Source of the DNA: Verrucomicrobiota bacterium
GTDB lineage: Bacteria; Verrucomicrobiota; Verrucomicrobiia; Opitutales; Opitutaceae
NCBI GenBank assembly: GCA_023457715.1
Contig: JAEWKR010000073.1
Location: forward strand, 1 to 14,410
Reading direction: 5' to 3'
Length of the DNA: 14,410 nucleotides
Part shown: piece after piece, positions 12,993 through 14,410 of the stretch
Numbering within the stretch: position 1 is the first letter of the stretch
Layout: each line of letters opens with the position of its first letter
Made by a program: the position numbers and the translations under genes
The notes under the pieces: generated by a model
Told to the model about the DNA's origin: nothing
Databases searched by the model: none
What the model saw: only the letters and a program-made list of their open reading frames with translations

Positions 12993-14198
12993 ATGAACAA
13001 ACTCCTCCTCGCCTTCCTTTGCCTGACGAGCGCCGCGCTCGGCCAGAAATTCCCCGGGCTGGCCCAGACGCCGCCCATGGGTTGGAACTCCTGGAACACG
13101 TTCGCGGGCAATATCAATGAAGCGGTCGTCTATGAGACGGCCGACGCGATGATCGCAAACGGCATGCGCGACGCCGGTTATGTGTACATCGTGATCGACG
13201 ACACGTGGTCGTTGAAACAGCGCAATGCGAATGGCGACCTCGTGCCGGACCCGGCCAAATTCCCCGGTGGGATGAAGAAGCTGGCCGACTACCTCCACTC
13301 GAAGGGTTTCAAGTTCGGGATCTACAGCTGCGCGGGCACCCGCACCTGCGGCGATTACCCCGGCAGCTGGGGCCACGAGTTCCAGGACGCGCGACTCTTC
13401 GCCTCCTGGGGCGTCGATTACCTCAAGTACGACTGGTGCAGTACCGGGACGGCCAACGCGCAGGACGCGTATAAGCGCATCCGCGACGGGCTTTACGCCG
13501 CCGGCCGCCCGGTGGTGCTCAGCATCTGCGAATGGGGACAGAACAAGCCCTGGGAATGGGGCGCCGACGTGGGCCACCTCTGGCGGACGACCGGCGACAT
13601 CTACGATTCCTACGATGGCCGGAAGGGTTGGGAAAGCGGCTGGAAGCGGCTGCTCGATCTGCAGCACACCCTGGTCGAGAACCAGGGCCCGGATGGCCTG
13701 GCGAAGTTCGCGGGCCCGGGCCACTGGAACGATCCCGACATGCTCGAGGTCGGCAACGCGGGGCTGACGCTGGCGGAATCACGGGGGCATTTCTCGCTCT
13801 GGGCCGTTCTGGCCGCGCCCCTGATGGCGGGCAACGACGTGCGGCACATGACACCGGAGATCCAGGCGATCATGACCAACCGCGACGTGATTGCGATCAA
13901 CCAGGATGCGCTCGGCAAGGGCGGCTGGCGCGCGCTGGCCGACCCGTCGAAGAACATCGAGGTGTGGGTGAAGGAACTCAGCAACGGCGAGTGGGCCGTC
14001 TGTGCGCTGAACACCAGCACCAGCCCGACCGAAATCGAAGTCGTGTGGGAGCGGTTTCGTTGGTGGTTCCTGAAAGGTCACGAATACTCCGTGCACAACG
14101 TGTGGGCCAACCAGCCCGCCGGCACGACCGCGACCGACACCAAGGCGATGGTCCAGCCGCATGACGTGCTGCTGCTCCGCCTGAAGCCGACGCGCTGA
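12993..14198 (+). CDS. Exported GH27 alpha-galactosidase
   Basis: Predicted 401-residue exported GH27 retaining alpha-galactosidase, which removes terminal alpha-1,6-galactose from galactomannan or raffinose-type sugars. It has a signal peptide (about 1-17, KLLLAFLCLTSAALG). Visible active-site elements, compared with human alpha-galactosidase A: PPMGWNSWNTF (27-37), IDDTW with the substrate-binding Asp pair (69-70), nucleophile Asp147 in YLKYDWC, CEWG (179-182), and acid/base Asp202 in RTTGDI with Arg198 four residues before it. GHWNDPDMLEVG (243-254) and the DVIAINQDALG block follow, then a C-terminal beta-sandwich to the end. Length and motifs are complete. Some GH27 enzymes are isomaltodextranases or N-acetylgalactosaminidases, but the motif set favours alpha-galactosidase. 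It lies 141 bases after GH1, separated by an inverted repeat, so co-transcription is possible but not shown. Confidence 0.93.
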   Translation: MNKLLLAFLCLTSAALGQKFPGLAQTPPMGWNSWNTFAGNINEAVVYETADAMIANGMRDAGYVYIVIDDTWSLKQRNANGDLVPDPAKFPGGMKKLADYLHSKGFKFGIYSCAGTRTCGDYPGSWGHEFQDARLFASWGVDYLKYDWCSTGTANAQDAYKRIRDGLYAAGRPVVLSICEWGQNKPWEWGADVGHLWRTTGDIYDSYDGRKGWESGWKRLLDLQHTLVENQGPDGLAKFAGPGHWNDPDMLEVGNAGLTLAESRGHFSLWAVLAAPLMAGNDVRHMTPEIQAIMTNRDVIAINQDALGKGGWRALADPSKNIEVWVKELSNGEWAVCALNTSTSPTEIEVVWERFRWWFLKGHEYSVHNVWANQPAGTTATDTKAMVQPHDVLLLRLKPTR

Positions 14199-14214
14199 GC
14201 CAGACGGCCGAGGT

Positions 14215-14286
14215 CCGGAGGACCGGAGGGCCGGAGCGCCGGAGGGCCGGAGGACCAGAGGGCCGGAGGGCCAGAAAGTCAGAGAG
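14215..14286. repeat. 8-base tandem array (CCGGAGGA/CCGGAGGG), nine units
   Basis: Nine consecutive 8-base units start at 14215: CCGGAGGA, CCGGAGGG, CCGGAGCG, CCGGAGGG, CCGGAGGA, CCAGAGGG, CCGGAGGG, CCAGAAAG and TCAGAGAG. The units decay toward the right end. It begins 16 bases after the GH27 stop. A period of eight is not a multiple of three, which argues against a coding origin. Function unknown. Confidence 0.85.
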
Positions 14287-14297
14287 CGGAACATCCG

Positions 14298-14410
14298 ACC
14301 TGGATTCCGAAGTAGCCACAGAGAGCACAGAGCTCCGACACAAAGGACACGGAGGCTCGGTCCTTGGACAAACCTGTTCATCGCGTAACGCCCAAGACAG
14401 TCGCAGCGCC
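14298..14410 (-). repeat. Interspersed mosaic repeat B, copy 3 (cut by the window edge)
   Basis: It matches the repeat at 11136-11337 in the same orientation, but lacks a middle segment of about 30 bases found there. It shares the TACTTCGGAATCCAGGT end block and the CCAAGGACC block. The remainder lies beyond the window. Minus-strand open frames here give a repeat-derived string (CVGALCSLWLLRNPG) and are not taken as genes. Confidence 0.8.

Overview
The window looks like a high-GC chromosomal segment from a saccharolytic bacterium, most likely Verrucomicrobia of the Opitutaceae type. That placement is an inference. It rests on the mix of GPH-type sugar symporters, an AraC/XylR-type regulator and exported plus cytosolic glycosidases, on leaders with no Shine-Dalgarno, and on intergenic regions packed with degenerate, word-like repeats. 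No rRNA, tRNA, CRISPR array, transposase or phage gene was seen.

Layout. 1-652 is non-coding and built from two repeat families. 653-1624 (+) is an exported NMT1/THI5-like substrate-binding protein. It converges on 1646-3097 (-), a CHASE3-PAS-PAS membrane sensor with no visible output domain. 3207-4874 (-) is an exported PafA-like alkaline phosphatase. It diverges from 5054-6067 (+), a GH130 beta-mannoside phosphorylase of the UhgbMP type, which is followed by a GPH symporter (6165-7673). 7674-8353 is a 680-base repeat-rich gap carrying a second copy of the repeat at position 1. Then come a second GPH symporter (8354-9805) and a XylR-type regulator (9833-10987). After another repeat-filled gap come a cytosolic GH1 beta-glycosidase (11490-12851) and an exported GH27 alpha-galactosidase (12993-14198). 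The window ends in an 8-base tandem array and a third copy of the second repeat family.

How the genes may work together. GH27 (exported), GH1 and GH130 (cytosolic), two cation-coupled symporters and a sugar-sensing regulator fit uptake and breakdown of galactose-decorated beta-mannosides, such as galacto(gluco)mannan oligosaccharides. GH27 would trim alpha-galactose outside the cytoplasm, the symporters would import the remaining oligosaccharide, and GH1 and GH130 would finish it inside, GH130 yielding mannose-1-phosphate. No endo-mannanase is present. The binding protein, sensor and phosphatase have no evident link to this pathway.

The most unusual content is between the genes. There is a mosaic repeat with conserved ends and exchangeable middles, a long-spacer inverted repeat with a 9-base deletion in one arm, a small stem-loop kept in several places, and a different short-period word array in almost every gap.
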